Positions 16,153-25,626 of a stretch of 43,954 nt of DNA are shown here, in pieces. Positions within the stretch are counted from its first letter, which is position 1; each line of letters begins with the position of its first letter. Made by a program: the position numbers and the translations under genes. The DNA lies in assembly GCF_003864415.1 (NCBI RefSeq), contig NZ_BFFP01000020.1, forward strand, positions 1 through 43,954, written 5' to 3'. The stretch comes from Ligilactobacillus salitolerans (GTDB taxonomy: Bacteria; Bacillota; Bacilli; Lactobacillales; Lactobacillaceae). The notes under the pieces are model-generated. The model was not told where the DNA came from and searched no databases. It saw nothing but the letters and a program-made list of their open reading frames with translations.

Positions 16153-17348
16153 GAGTAGCCGAATTACCGCAAAAGTTTATTGCAGCAAAACCGATTTTAG
16201 AAAAGCTGACCAAGCAGGGCTATGAAGCTTATTTCGTCGGCGGAAGCGTCCGAGACACGCTTTTGCACCAAGAGATCCATGATGTTGACATTGCAACTAG
16301 TGCATATCCGGCTGAGGTCAAAGCAATCTTCAAGCACACAGTCGATACAGGGATCAAACATGGAACGATCATGGTCTTAGATCACGGGGAAGGCTATGAG
16401 ATCACAACGTTTAGAACGGAGAGCGGTTACCAGGACTTTCGCCGCCCCGATCACGTGACTTTTGTTCGTTCGTTAAAAGAGGACCTTAAACGCCGTGATT
16501 TAACGATCAACGCTTTAGCGATGGATCCTTCGGGCCAAGTGATCGACCTTTTTGGCGGCTTAGATGATTTAAAAGCTCATGTCATCAGAGCGGTTGGGGT
16601 CCCGGAAGAAAGATTTCATGAGGATGCTTTGCGCATGATGCGTGCAGTCCGTTTCGTGAGTCAGCTAGGCTTTAAACTAGAACAGAATACCCGGATTGCG
16701 ATCACTGCCAATGCTAAACTGCTCGACAAAATTGCAGTCGAACGCATCCACGTTGAGTGGGTCAAATTATTGCAAGGAAAACAGCCGCAGCTCGGATTGC
16801 AAGAATTTTTAACAACGGGCATGTATCAATTTTGCCCTGGTTTAGGCGACCAGCAAAAAAATCTGGCTGAAATTGCTGCTTTAAAACATTTACTTTTAAC
16901 AAGTGAAGAAATGGTCTGGGTCTTATTGAGCCGTTTCTTTGGATATTCCCCCGCACAGGCACGCCAAATGCTGATCGCTTGGAAGAGTTCCAACCAGTTG
17001 ATTGGGCATGTGATTATTGCTTTAAATGCATTAGGGCATTTTCCTCATCCACCAGCTGACGTCTTATACCAGACTGGACTGCCAATGCTTTTGGTAGCCA
17101 ATCAGGTCGCTTGGTATGACGGAAATGCTGTTCCAGAAAATCAGTTAAAAGAGTGGTACGCTAAACTGCCAATTAAGAGCAGCAAAGAACTGGCTTTGAC
17201 TGGCAAAGACTTACTGGAGCAATTAAATTTAAAACCAGGTCCCCAATTAGGCGCGATCATTAAGAAGACAGAACAGCTGGTTATCAATGGACAGCTTGCA
17301 AATGACAAGAAAGTTTTATTACGCTATGCACAGACACTGCTTCCTTAA
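16149..17348 (+). CDS. cca: CCA-adding tRNA nucleotidyltransferase
   Basis: Adds or repairs the 3' CCA of tRNAs without a template. The 399-residue class II enzyme has the nucleotidyltransferase motif GGSVRDTLL followed by the catalytic DVDIATSA, then [12 protein letters not shown] and the [15 protein letters not shown] motif that reads incoming bases. Length fits the Gram-positive family. It starts by a four-base ATGA overlap with dapB, so the two are translationally coupled. An ABC-F gene follows after a short gap. Confidence 0.93.
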   Translation: MRVAELPQKFIAAKPILEKLTKQGYEAYFVGGSVRDTLLHQEIHDVDIATSAYPAEVKAIFKHTVDTGIKHGTIMVLDHGEGYEITTFRTESGYQDFRRPDHVTFVRSLKEDLKRRDLTINALAMDPSGQVIDLFGGLDDLKAHVIRAVGVPEERFHEDALRMMRAVRFVSQLGFKLEQNTRIAITANAKLLDKIAVERIHVEWVKLLQGKQPQLGLQEFLTTGMYQFCPGLGDQQKNLAEIAALKHLLLTSEEMVWVLLSRFFGYSPAQARQMLIAWKSSNQLIGHVIIALNALGHFPHPPADVLYQTGLPMLLVANQVAWYDGNAVPENQLKEWYAKLPIKSSKELALTGKDLLEQLNLKPGPQLGAIIKKTEQLVINGQLANDKKVLLRYAQTLLP

Positions 17349-17385
17349 GGACTCAGTGTAAGTGCTGCATGAAAGAGTGAGAATT

Positions 17386-19281
17386 TTGCAAACTTTACGG
17401 GTAGAACACTTAACTAAAACCTATGGTGAAAAAACTTTATTCGAAGATTTAAATTTTATTATTAATGAGCATGATCGAATCGGTCTGATCGGAACGAACG
17501 GCTCAGGTAAAACCACGCTTTTAAATGCGATCAGCGGAATCGATCCGGCAGACTCAGGCAACTTGATCCATGCCAATAATTATCAGATCGGTTATCTGCA
17601 ACAGATGCCGAATTTGCCTGCAGATAAAACAGTTCTGGAAGCTGTTTTTCAAGGAAGTGCGCCAATTTTTGAAGTCGTGCGCGGTTATGAACAAGCTTTG
17701 CAGCAGCTGGAGATCGATCCTAATGGTACTGAAACTCTGGCCCAATTTACCCGCATGGAAGAGCGGATGAATCAAGAAGATGCCTGGTCTGCCGAAAGTG
17801 ATGTCAAAACCGTTTTAAGTCAGTTGCACTTGAGCAGCTTAGATCAAAAGATCAGCGAGCTTTCAGGGGGGCAGAAAAAGCGGGTTGGGCTCGCTCAGGT
17901 CTTGATTCAAAAACCTGACTTATTGATTTTAGACGAACCAACCAACCACCTTGATTTTGATACGATCGACTGGCTGGAAGAATATCTGCGCAACTATTCT
18001 GGGGCACTATTGATTATTACGCATGACCGCTATTTTCTTGACCACGTAACTAGTTCTATTTTCGAACTCTCATTTGGTAAATTGTATTTCTATCAAGGCA
18101 ACTATGAAGAGTACGTTGAGCAAAAAGCAAAACGTCAGGAAAAAGCTTTACAACAAGAACACAAAGATCAACAACTGTATAAAAAAGAATTAGCTTGGAT
18201 GAAAACAGGTGCCAAGGCCCGCTCGACCAAGCAGCAGGCCCGGATCAACCGCTTTGAGGACCTTGCCAGCAAAGTTGGTGATAAAGTTCAAGTTGATCAG
18301 AATATCGACATTGATCTCGGCCAGCAAAGACTAGGTAAAAAAGTTTTAGAGTTAAAAGATGCTTCGCTCAAATTAGGGGAACATCAAATTATTCAAAACT
18401 TTTCTTCTTTGATCCAGGCAGGTGACCGCATTGGGATCACCGGTCAAAACGGTGCCGGTAAATCAAGTTTTCTCAATGTTTTGGCAGGTGAACTGTCATT
18501 AGATTCAGGTGAGTTGATTATTGGCGAAACAGTCAAAGCCGCTTATTATCGCCAACAGACTGAACCGATCCCTGATGACAAAAGGGTGATCAACTACTTG
18601 AACGAGATCGCGCAAAATGTGGTCAATATAGACGGTGAGCGGATCAGTACGACTCAACTGCTGGAGCAGTTTTTATTCCCACGCTTCATGCATGGAACGT
18701 TGATCAGAAAACTTTCAGGCGGAGAAAAGAGAAGACTTTATCTGCTAAAACTTCTGATGATGCAGCCCAACGTCTTGTTCTTAGATGAACCGACTAATGA
18801 CTTGGATATTGGGACGTTGACAGTCCTTGAACATTATTTAGAGACCTTTGCTGGAACGGTCATCACCGTTTCGCATGACCGCTATTTCCTAGATCAGGTT
18901 GCTTCTAAATTATTGATTTTCGACGGAAATGCCCAGATCAAGCGGTATACCGGTCAATTCACCGATTATCTGCAGACACAGCAAGCAGAGCAAAAAGCTT
19001 CATTTTCAAAAAATCCGCCACAAACTAAAACACCTGCAAAAAAGGAACATGCACAAAGCAAGACCAAGCTGACTTACGCGGAAAGGATCGAATTTGAGGG
19101 CTTAGAAGGCGAAATAGAAGAGCTCGATCAGGAAATCTCTTCTTTACAAGAGCAGATGACACAAACTAATGGCAATGATTACTTGAAGCTAGGAGAATTA
19201 CAAGAACAAATCGATCAGCTTTCAGCGCGATCAGAAGAAAAAATGAACCGGTGGGAAGAACTAGGCCAGTACGTAGAATAA
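17386..19281 (+). CDS. ABC-F family ATPase (YfmR/Uup type)
   Basis: A soluble translation-factor-type ATPase with two ABC domains and no membrane part. Domain 1 has GTNGSGKTT, LSGGQKKRVGLA and LILDEPTNHLD. Domain 2 has GQNGAGKSS, LSGGEKRRLYLL and LFLDEPTNDLD. An Arg/Lys-rich inter-domain linker covers about residues 245-295. The C-terminal segment from residue 545 is a coiled coil, as in Uup/YfmR, which relieve ribosome stalling. From TTG 17386 it is 631 residues; GTG 17362 or 17377 is also open, and no ribosome binding site is decisive. Confidence 0.88.
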   Translation: MQTLRVEHLTKTYGEKTLFEDLNFIINEHDRIGLIGTNGSGKTTLLNAISGIDPADSGNLIHANNYQIGYLQQMPNLPADKTVLEAVFQGSAPIFEVVRGYEQALQQLEIDPNGTETLAQFTRMEERMNQEDAWSAESDVKTVLSQLHLSSLDQKISELSGGQKKRVGLAQVLIQKPDLLILDEPTNHLDFDTIDWLEEYLRNYSGALLIITHDRYFLDHVTSSIFELSFGKLYFYQGNYEEYVEQKAKRQEKALQQEHKDQQLYKKELAWMKTGAKARSTKQQARINRFEDLASKVGDKVQVDQNIDIDLGQQRLGKKVLELKDASLKLGEHQIIQNFSSLIQAGDRIGITGQNGAGKSSFLNVLAGELSLDSGELIIGETVKAAYYRQQTEPIPDDKRVINYLNEIAQNVVNIDGERISTTQLLEQFLFPRFMHGTLIRKLSGGEKRRLYLLKLLMMQPNVLFLDEPTNDLDIGTLTVLEHYLETFAGTVITVSHDRYFLDQVASKLLIFDGNAQIKRYTGQFTDYLQTQQAEQKASFSKNPPQTKTPAKKEHAQSKTKLTYAERIEFEGLEGEIEELDQEISSLQEQMTQTNGNDYLKLGELQEQIDQLSARSEEKMNRWEELGQYVE

Positions 19282-19311
19282 AGAGAACAAACAATAATGG
19301 AGGAAAATGAG

Positions 19312-20268
19312 ATGGCAAAGTTAGAGGAACCTTATTTGCAATTAATCAGAGATATTTTAGATCATGGTCACTTTAAGGGTGATCGGACTGGAACTGGTAC
19401 AACCAGTCTCTTTGGCTATCAGATGCGTTTTGATCTCAGCCAAGGTTTCCCATTACTGACAACCAAAAAAGTTCCTTTTGGCTTGATTAAAAGTGAATTG
19501 CTGTGGTTCTTGCGCGGCGATACCAATATTCAATTTCTCCTACAGCATAATAACCATATTTGGGATGAGTGGGCTTTCGAAAATTGGACCAAAAGTACAG
19601 ATTATCAAGGACCGGATATGACCAACTTTGGCTTACGGTCTCAAAGCGATTCGCAATTTAAAGCAGAATATCTGCAGCAAAAAAATGATTTTTGTCAAAA
19701 AATTATCGCAGACGATGATTTTGCTGCAAAATTTGGCAATTTAGGGGATGTCTATGGGGCACAATGGCGCAGATGGCAAACGCGTAATCATCAGACGATC
19801 GATCAGATTCAAAATGTGATCGAGCAGATCAAAACAACCCCTGATTCCAGACGAATGATCGTAACTGCCTGGAATCCAGAAGACGTGCCCTCTGCTGCTT
19901 TGCCGCCTTGTCATACCTTGTTTCAATTTTATGTCGTCGATGGCAAGTTAAGTTGTCAGCTTTATCAACGCAGCGGTGATGTCTTTTTAGGGGTACCTTT
20001 CAATATTGCTAGTTATGCTTTATTGACCCACTTAATAGCAAGAGAAACTGGCTTAGAGGTTGGAGAGTTTGTGCATACTTTAGGTGATGCACATATTTAC
20101 AGCAATCATTTAGACCAAGTCAAAGAGCAGCTGTCACGTCAACCCAACGAATCACCTCAGCTGTGGCTGAATCCCGCTAAAAAGAACTTGGCAGACTTTA
20201 CAACTGAGGACATTAAGGTTCAAGGTTATGAGGCTTGGCCGGCAATTAAAGCACCAGTAGCGGTCTGA
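19312..20268 (+). CDS. thyA: Thymidylate synthase ThyA
   Basis: Makes dTMP from dUMP and methylenetetrahydrofolate. The 318-residue protein is the long L. casei-type form with an insertion of about 50 residues between NWTKST and GNLGDVYG. The nucleophile is C200 ([11 protein letters not shown]), and the phosphate-binding arginines are R180-R181 ([12 protein letters not shown]) with RSGDVFLG and HIYSNH. ATG 19312 follows GGAGG by eight bases; ATG 19297 has none. The usual partner dfrA (dihydrofolate reductase) is not next to it; a terminator follows instead. Confidence 0.95.
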   Translation: MAKLEEPYLQLIRDILDHGHFKGDRTGTGTTSLFGYQMRFDLSQGFPLLTTKKVPFGLIKSELLWFLRGDTNIQFLLQHNNHIWDEWAFENWTKSTDYQGPDMTNFGLRSQSDSQFKAEYLQQKNDFCQKIIADDDFAAKFGNLGDVYGAQWRRWQTRNHQTIDQIQNVIEQIKTTPDSRRMIVTAWNPEDVPSAALPPCHTLFQFYVVDGKLSCQLYQRSGDVFLGVPFNIASYALLTHLIARETGLEVGEFVHTLGDAHIYSNHLDQVKEQLSRQPNESPQLWLNPAKKNLADFTTEDIKVQGYEAWPAIKAPVAV

Positions 20269-20281
20269 GCTGCTTGATCAA

Positions 20282-20324
20282 AACACTATTTCAGAGAACT
20301 GCATGCCTGAAAGGTGTTTTTTTT
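20282..20324 (+). terminator. Rho-independent terminator of thyA
   Basis: AACAC and TTTCAG pair with CTGAAA and GTGTT, with a small internal bulge, and are followed by eight T. The gap to 20466 has no convincing promoter. Confidence 0.75.
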
Positions 20325-20466
20325 GTAGATTTTTTTACCGAACGATCTAGGTGTGCAGACTTAAACCGTCTAAAATTCGCCAAAGTTATTCAGAGAGAAT
20401 ATAAAATCTGTCCAGAAAGTGCTAGACTAGTAGATAACGTAATTTTTCCAAATAAGGGTGGGGACA

Positions 20467-21420
20467 ATGAAAAAAATGTTAGGCTTTTGCAAATACCTTG
20501 TGTTTGTTTTAGCCCTCAGTGCAGTCTTTTTTGGGCTTTTTTATTTGCTGGCCCGACCACATGACTTCGATGCGCCAAATACCGCTCAAAACAAGATAAA
20601 TCAAAAAAAAGAGCAGCAGGCAAAAAAGAAAACTAAGCTCAATCAAATCAAAGTAGTCGGCCTCGGCGACTCCTTGACATATGGAGTCGGAGATACGTCT
20701 GGGCGTGGCGGATACGTTTATCTGTTACAGCAAAAATTATTGAAGCACGATGCTAAGAAGGTTGCTGTCTCTAATTTCGGCAAAACAGGTGATACAACAA
20801 CTGAGATCCAGACCCGCCTAAACAACCAAACAGAAATCAGGCAGCGCCTCAAAAATGCCGATGTGATCACGATCACCGCCGGGGGCAATGATTTGATGCA
20901 TGTCTTGCAGGATAACTTCCAGACGCTTTCTTCCAATCAATTTTCGGCCAGCATGAAACGGGCGCGTGATAATTATGCACTGCACATGACAAATCTTTTA
21001 AAAGACGTCCGCGCGCTTAACGACCAGGCACCGATCTTTTTATTCTCAGTCTATAATCCGTTTTACGTCTACTTTCCGCAGGTCAGTGCCATGCAAGAAT
21101 ATACAGCCCAGTGGAACCAAACCGCCAAAGTTCAAACTAAACAACTTGATTCTGTTTATTTTGTTCCGATCGACCAGCAGCTCTCACAGGGGCAGTATTA
21201 TGGCCGCTCCAAGAAAAAGCTGCTCCGAGAAGCCAATGCAGATTTAGGCTCCGCGGCTGATTCAGACCTCGAAAAAATATTGAGTGACTCAAAAGAGAAG
21301 AATTCGTATTTATCCCCGGCAGATCATTTTCACCCCAATGATCGCGGCTACCGCTTCATGACAGAAAAACTTTATGCAGAAATGCTTCAACATAAAGATA
21401 CATGGTTTAAGGAGAGATGA
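20467..21420 (+). CDS. GDSL/SGNH-family hydrolase, membrane-anchored (YpmR-like)
   Basis: A 317-residue esterase or lipase-like protein. An N-terminal signal anchor covers residues 10-29 (YLVFVLALSAVFFGLFYLLA in all), then a Lys/Gln-rich spacer. Block I is VVGLGDSLTYG with the nucleophile S69, block III is TAGGNDLM, and block V is DHFHPNDRGY with the catalytic Asp-His pair. It should act on the outer face of the membrane; substrate unknown. ATG 20467 is chosen because AGGGTGG is five bases upstream. It runs into the YpmS gene, so ypmR-ypmS-yozE look like one unit. Confidence 0.85.
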   Translation: MKKMLGFCKYLVFVLALSAVFFGLFYLLARPHDFDAPNTAQNKINQKKEQQAKKKTKLNQIKVVGLGDSLTYGVGDTSGRGGYVYLLQQKLLKHDAKKVAVSNFGKTGDTTTEIQTRLNNQTEIRQRLKNADVITITAGGNDLMHVLQDNFQTLSSNQFSASMKRARDNYALHMTNLLKDVRALNDQAPIFLFSVYNPFYVYFPQVSAMQEYTAQWNQTAKVQTKQLDSVYFVPIDQQLSQGQYYGRSKKKLLREANADLGSAADSDLEKILSDSKEKNSYLSPADHFHPNDRGYRFMTEKLYAEMLQHKDTWFKER

Positions 21421-21424
21421 TCAG

Positions 21425-22063
21425 ATGGTACGGCGTACCCAAAAAACACAAGTCAAACCAAAACAGGTAAAAAATCCTTGGAAACTAGCTTTTACAATTC
21501 TGTTAGCCCTGGTGATCGCAACACTTGCCTTTATTTTATTCCAAGTCTATACTCCCAACCAGGCTGTACAAAAAAAGACAGCCACAGTCGCGAACACTCC
21601 GACAACAGAGATCAATGTCAAAATGGATAAAAAACAGCTGGGCAGCGTAGTCAACTATTATCTCAACCACCAGCAAAAAGAATCTAATAATATTAAGTAC
21701 AAATTTATTTTAGACAAATCAGCCATTTTGATCGGCACGACCAAAGTATTGGGAGAAAAGATTTCATTTACCCTCTATGCCCAACCGACATTGAATCAAG
21801 ATGGCAATATCGTGCTTAAAATTAAATCTGTCGCCATAGGATCACTGAATGCTCCCAAAAAATTTGTCTTAAATTATGTTAAAAATAACTTCAAAACTGG
21901 GCAGCTAGTACAAATTACTCCTAGTAAGAGTAAGATCACGCTTAATCTCAATAAATTACAGACAAAACAGGGCATTCGGCTCAAAGGTCAACAGTTAGAT
22001 CTAGCGCGAAACGATATTCGCTTTAAGATCATGATCCCGCTTAATGAGGAGGATACCAAATGA
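21425..22063 (+). CDS. YpmS-like DUF2140 membrane protein
   Basis: A 212-residue protein with a basic N terminus ([14 protein letters not shown]), one membrane helix at about residues 20-42 ([19 protein letters not shown]) and an extracytoplasmic domain. The pattern [20 protein letters not shown] and the later FTLYAQPTL are typical of DUF2140/YpmS. Function unknown; the family is conserved with the adjacent GDSL hydrolase, which suggests they act together at the cell surface (inference). AAGGAG lies 10 bases before ATG 21425. Confidence 0.8.
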   Translation: MVRRTQKTQVKPKQVKNPWKLAFTILLALVIATLAFILFQVYTPNQAVQKKTATVANTPTTEINVKMDKKQLGSVVNYYLNHQQKESNNIKYKFILDKSAILIGTTKVLGEKISFTLYAQPTLNQDGNIVLKIKSVAIGSLNAPKKFVLNYVKNNFKTGQLVQITPSKSKITLNLNKLQTKQGIRLKGQQLDLARNDIRFKIMIPLNEEDTK

Positions 22064-22284
22064 AAACCATGACTTTTTACCAGTTTCTCATGACTTTACG
22101 TGATCCTGATAATTATGATGAAGTCGTTCAGTTTGCTAATAACGCGTTTTTAGATCACTCATTTCCAAAACAGGAAACAGACTACGAGCGGCTGTCATCT
22201 TACTTAGAATTAAATGGGAATTATCTGCCGACAATGACTGTGTTTGACGACGCTTGGCAGCAATATCTTGAAAAATTACAGTAA
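22060..22284 (+). CDS. YozE-like small protein (UPF0346)
   Basis: A 74-residue protein matching the UPF0346/YozE SAM-like family: [15 protein letters not shown], then [26 protein letters not shown] and a C-terminal [12 protein letters not shown]. The start overlaps the YpmS stop by four bases (ATGA). The function is unknown; the compact helical fold suggests protein binding. Confidence 0.85.
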   Translation: MKTMTFYQFLMTLRDPDNYDEVVQFANNAFLDHSFPKQETDYERLSSYLELNGNYLPTMTVFDDAWQQYLEKLQ

Positions 22285-22306
22285 GAACGAAAGAAGGAAA
22301 ATATCT

Positions 22307-23734
22307 TTGAGCAAAAAAAAGAGCCAGTCTAAGAAAACTTATCGTCTTTCTACTCTGATCATCACTGCCGTTTTGGCTTTGGTGATTGGCGGCAGAGGAG
22401 TATTTGCTTGGATGAATCCACGTTTACAAGCCGCAGAAAAAACGAGTCGATCCATGGGCAAGATCGGCACTGTCTATTCCGCTCTCAGTCGCTACTACTA
22501 TCGAGATATCAGTGGAAGCAAGCTAGAAGAGGGCGCTCTCAATGGGATGGTCAATGCACTGGGAGATCAATTTTCTCAGTACATGTCAAAGTCTGAGACC
22601 CAATCGCTAAATGATACGATCTCATCCAGCTTTTCCGGGATCGGGGCAGAGGTCCGCAAGCAGGGCGGGCAAATTCAAATTGTATCTCCCATCTCCAAAA
22701 CACCAGCTGAAAAGGGCGGTCTCAAGGCCAAAGATATTATTGTGAAAATCGATGGACACTCACTAAACGGCTATTCACTAAATAAAGCCGTTTCGCTGAT
22801 CCGTGGTAAAGAGGGCTCTAAAGTTACTTTAGAGATCAAACGCGGGGGTTCCACTTTTACTAAAACATTCACGCGGGCTCAGATCCCCGTTAAAACTGTC
22901 ACTGGCCGTTTAGACCAAAAAGACAAGAACGTTGGCTATATTCAAGTGACAACATTTGCTGAGAACACTACAAAAGAGATGAAGCAAACGATCAAGCAGC
23001 TCCGAAAGAAGGGAGCTAAGTCATTTGTTGTTGATATGCGCAATAATCCTGGCGGACTGATGGATCAAGCTCTGAAAATGTCCTCGATGTTCTTGCAGAA
23101 TGGCAAAACCATCATGCAAGTTCAACCACGGACTGGTCAACCGGAAGTTTACAAGGCTGGCAAAAAATACGACCAAGGTTTCAAGGTCCACGAAAAAACA
23201 GTTGTCTTGATCAATGGCGGCTCTGCCAGTGCAGCGGAAATTTTTGCAGCAGCTTTACATCAATCAGCTGGAGTCAAGTTAATTGGAACTAAATCTTTTG
23301 GTAAAGGGACAGTTCAAAACGCGATGCCATTTAAGGATCAGACAGAATTGAAGCTTACGATCGCTAAGTGGTTGACCCCAGATGGTTCATGGATCCATGA
23401 AAAAGGGCTGCAGCCGACTATCAAAGCCGACTACCCTCAGGTTGCCTATACCCCTGCAATTGCAACCAATAAATCTTATCAACAAGATGATGTTTCCAAA
23501 CAAGTTGCAAATTTGCAAAAATATCTGACAGCACTCAAATATACTCCGGGGCGTGAAGATGGTTATTTCAGCCAGCAAACAACAGCAGCAGTTAAAAAGT
23601 TTCAACAGGACCACAAACTCACTGCCTCTGGGATCGCCGATAAACAGACCATTCTCAGAATTGAACAAGCAGTGGCTAGTTTAGTCGCTGACTCAGATCA
23701 TGCCTATGAAGCAGGTGTGAAAGCTGCTCAATAA
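22307..23734 (+). CDS. CtpB-like S41 carboxy-terminal processing protease
   Basis: A 475-residue secreted or membrane-tethered serine protease. A membrane segment at 14-35 is followed by an S41 N-terminal helix domain, a PDZ domain (about 108-190, with GIGAEV and GGLKAKDIIVKIDG), and the S41 catalytic core. The catalytic S308 (GGSASAAE), K333 (FGKGTVQ) and Q337 line up with Ser309, Lys334 and Gln338 of B. subtilis CtpB. A peptidoglycan-binding domain ends the protein (about 398-455). TTG 22307 is chosen because AAGGA is eight bases upstream. A terminator follows. Confidence 0.9.
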   Translation: MSKKKSQSKKTYRLSTLIITAVLALVIGGRGVFAWMNPRLQAAEKTSRSMGKIGTVYSALSRYYYRDISGSKLEEGALNGMVNALGDQFSQYMSKSETQSLNDTISSSFSGIGAEVRKQGGQIQIVSPISKTPAEKGGLKAKDIIVKIDGHSLNGYSLNKAVSLIRGKEGSKVTLEIKRGGSTFTKTFTRAQIPVKTVTGRLDQKDKNVGYIQVTTFAENTTKEMKQTIKQLRKKGAKSFVVDMRNNPGGLMDQALKMSSMFLQNGKTIMQVQPRTGQPEVYKAGKKYDQGFKVHEKTVVLINGGSASAAEIFAAALHQSAGVKLIGTKSFGKGTVQNAMPFKDQTELKLTIAKWLTPDGSWIHEKGLQPTIKADYPQVAYTPAIATNKSYQQDDVSKQVANLQKYLTALKYTPGREDGYFSQQTTAAVKKFQQDHKLTASGIADKQTILRIEQAVASLVADSDHAYEAGVKAAQ

Positions 23735-23740
23735 GGCAAA

Positions 23741-23773
23741 AAAAGTATTGACTGCAAAGTCAATGCTTTTTTT
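23741..23773 (+). terminator. Rho-independent terminator of the S41 protease unit
   Basis: AAAAGTATTGACT pairs with AGTCAATGCTTTT around a GCAA tetraloop and ends in a T tract. Confidence 0.85.
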
Positions 23774-23806
23774 ATGCTGAACTGGTCGGCGGACCCTTGG
23801 ATCGAT

Positions 23807-23835
23807 TTGGTTTCAACTGGTGGAGCGTGTATAAT
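23807..23835 (+). promoter_or_regulatory. Promoter of rbgA
   Basis: TTGGTT (23807-23812), 17 bases, perfect TATAAT (23830-23835). Confidence 0.5.
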
Positions 23836-23900
23836 AAAATTGTATTATTATTTTTGCACTATGAAGGACCATCACTTCTAGTGGATTTAGGAGGGGCAAG

Positions 23901-24761
23901 ATGGCAACAATTCAATGGTACCCTGGCCATATGGCTAAGGCTTTACGCCAAGTAAAAGAAAATTTAAAAGAAGTCGACATCGTCTTAGAATTAGTCGACG
24001 CACGAGTACCGGAATCATCCCGTAATCCTGAACTCATCAAGATCTTGCATGATAAACCATCAATTCTTGTTTTGACAAAAATGGATCTGGCAGATCAGAA
24101 AACTACGCAGCAGTGGCTGTCGTATTATGAGGCTAATGGGCAGCCGGCGGTTGCTGTTAACATCACCACTGGTTCCCTCAAGGTCATTGAAAAGAAAATT
24201 AACGCTGTTTTAGCCGATAAACTCAACCAAAGAAAGGAAAAAGGGATCCGCTCGCAGCGTGTTAGTGTCATGTGCATTGGGATCCCCAATGTTGGCAAGT
24301 CGACGCTGTTGAACCATCTGGTTAAAAAAAATGTTGCTTCAGTTGGCAATAAACCAGGAGTTACCAAAAAACAGCAATGGCTTAAAGCCGGTAAAAACCT
24401 CCAACTTTTAGATACCCCTGGGATTTTGTGGCCCAAATTTGAGGATCCATTAGTGGGCAAAAAATTAGCTTTGACCGGCGCGATCAAGGATAAGCTCTTC
24501 CACGCTGATGATATCGCTCTTTATGCTATCGATTTCTTTAAAACGAACCACTCAGCAGAACTGCAAGAACGCTATCGACTGACTGACGACCAAATGGCAG
24601 ATACTGATGTCGAAACTTTGCTGGCCTTGACCAAACAGGCTGGATTCCGCGACGACTACGACCGTGGTTCTGAACGGTTGATCCAAGATATTCGTAAGCA
24701 AAAATTGGGCAATTATACATTAGATCCAGTCCCGCAAAAAGCCAGCTCTGTCCAGAAATGA
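23901..24761 (+). CDS. rbgA: Ribosome biogenesis GTPase RbgA (YlqF)
   Basis: A 286-residue circularly permuted GTPase needed for late 50S assembly. The permuted motif order is visible: G4 (TKMD) at about residue 58, then G1 (GIPNVGKSTL) near 127, then G3 (DTPG) near 172. It begins with the RbgA signature IQWYPGHMAKA. TAGGAGG lies upstream of the ATG. rnhB follows after 10 bases, the usual rbgA-rnhB pair of Firmicutes. Confidence 0.94.
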   Translation: MATIQWYPGHMAKALRQVKENLKEVDIVLELVDARVPESSRNPELIKILHDKPSILVLTKMDLADQKTTQQWLSYYEANGQPAVAVNITTGSLKVIEKKINAVLADKLNQRKEKGIRSQRVSVMCIGIPNVGKSTLLNHLVKKNVASVGNKPGVTKKQQWLKAGKNLQLLDTPGILWPKFEDPLVGKKLALTGAIKDKLFHADDIALYAIDFFKTNHSAELQERYRLTDDQMADTDVETLLALTKQAGFRDDYDRGSERLIQDIRKQKLGNYTLDPVPQKASSVQK

Positions 24762-24771
24762 GTTTCAAACA

Positions 24772-25575
24772 ATGACAGAAAAAAAACAATCAAAGCATAC
24801 TGTGACTGAAATCAGACAACTTTTACAGCAAGCCAGTCAAGCGCCTTTAAGTGCAGAGACTAACCTGCTTTTGGAAAAGCTGGCGAACGACCAACGGCAA
24901 GGTGTCCAAAGGCTGCGCCAGGCTTTTGTCAGGAAGCAGGCAAAACTTGCGGCTCAATACGAAAAATTTAATGCTCATCTGGCATTTGAAAGGGAAGCTT
25001 GGGAACAAGGTTCTCCCTTAGTTGCCGGGATCGATGAGGTCGGACGCGGTCCTTTAGCCGGTCCAGTCGTTGCTGCAGCTGTGATCTTACCGCATAATTT
25101 TGCCGTTTATGAGGTCAATGACTCCAAACAGCTAAGTGCCAGCAAAAGGGAGGCCCTTTTCCCCTTGATCATGCAAGAAGCACTAGCTGTCGGGATCGGG
25201 CTCGCAGATAATCAGCAGATCGACGACCTCAATATTTATCAAGCCACCCGCTTAGCAATGGCACAAGCTGTTACTAAGCTGGCTTATCAACCCGATTTAC
25301 TCCTAGTCGATGCAATGACGATCCAGACAAGTATTCCGCAAAAAAAGCTGATCAAGGGCGACGCGCGATCAGTTTCAATCGGAGCAGCCAGCATTGTGGC
25401 CAAAGTAACTCGTGACCATTTAATGGCAGACTACGCTAAACACTATCCAGGTTATGGTTTTGAAAAAAATGCAGGTTATGGGACAGCGCAACATTTAGCC
25501 GGGATCGCTCAACATGGGATCACACCCTTGCATCGTCAGACGTTTGAGCCAATTAAATCTCAATTAAAAAAATAA
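24772..25575 (+). CDS. rnhB: Ribonuclease HII
   Basis: Removes single ribonucleotides and RNA primers from DNA. The 267-residue protein has an N-terminal extension of about 80 residues and then AGIDEVGRGPLAGPVVAAAV with catalytic D88 and E89. NDSKQLSASKRE and LLLVDAM supply further active-site residues, and KGDARSVSIGAASIVAKVTRD follows. The ribosome binding site before ATG 24772 is weak, so translation may depend on rbgA. The gene ends at a hairpin that also carries the dprA ribosome binding site. Confidence 0.92.
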   Translation: MTEKKQSKHTVTEIRQLLQQASQAPLSAETNLLLEKLANDQRQGVQRLRQAFVRKQAKLAAQYEKFNAHLAFEREAWEQGSPLVAGIDEVGRGPLAGPVVAAAVILPHNFAVYEVNDSKQLSASKREALFPLIMQEALAVGIGLADNQQIDDLNIYQATRLAMAQAVTKLAYQPDLLLVDAMTIQTSIPQKKLIKGDARSVSIGAASIVAKVTRDHLMADYAKHYPGYGFEKNAGYGTAQHLAGIAQHGITPLHRQTFEPIKSQLKK

Positions 25576-25579
25576 AATC

Positions 25580-25626
25580 GTCGTCTTTTGCGTATTTATT
25601 AATAAAAAGCAAAGGCGGCATTTTTT
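25580..25626 (+). promoter_or_regulatory. Terminator-like hairpin containing the dprA ribosome binding site
   Basis: GTCGTCTTTTGC pairs with GCAAAGGCGGC through several G-T pairs and one bulge, and is followed by A-T6 right before the dprA ATG. The 3' arm is the only purine-rich ribosome binding sequence (AAAGGCGG) in front of dprA. Confidence 0.55.

Noticed and set aside
20274-20564. Plus-strand ORF of 96 codons after thyA
   Set aside because: It begins in the thyA terminator and overlaps the GDSL gene in another frame.
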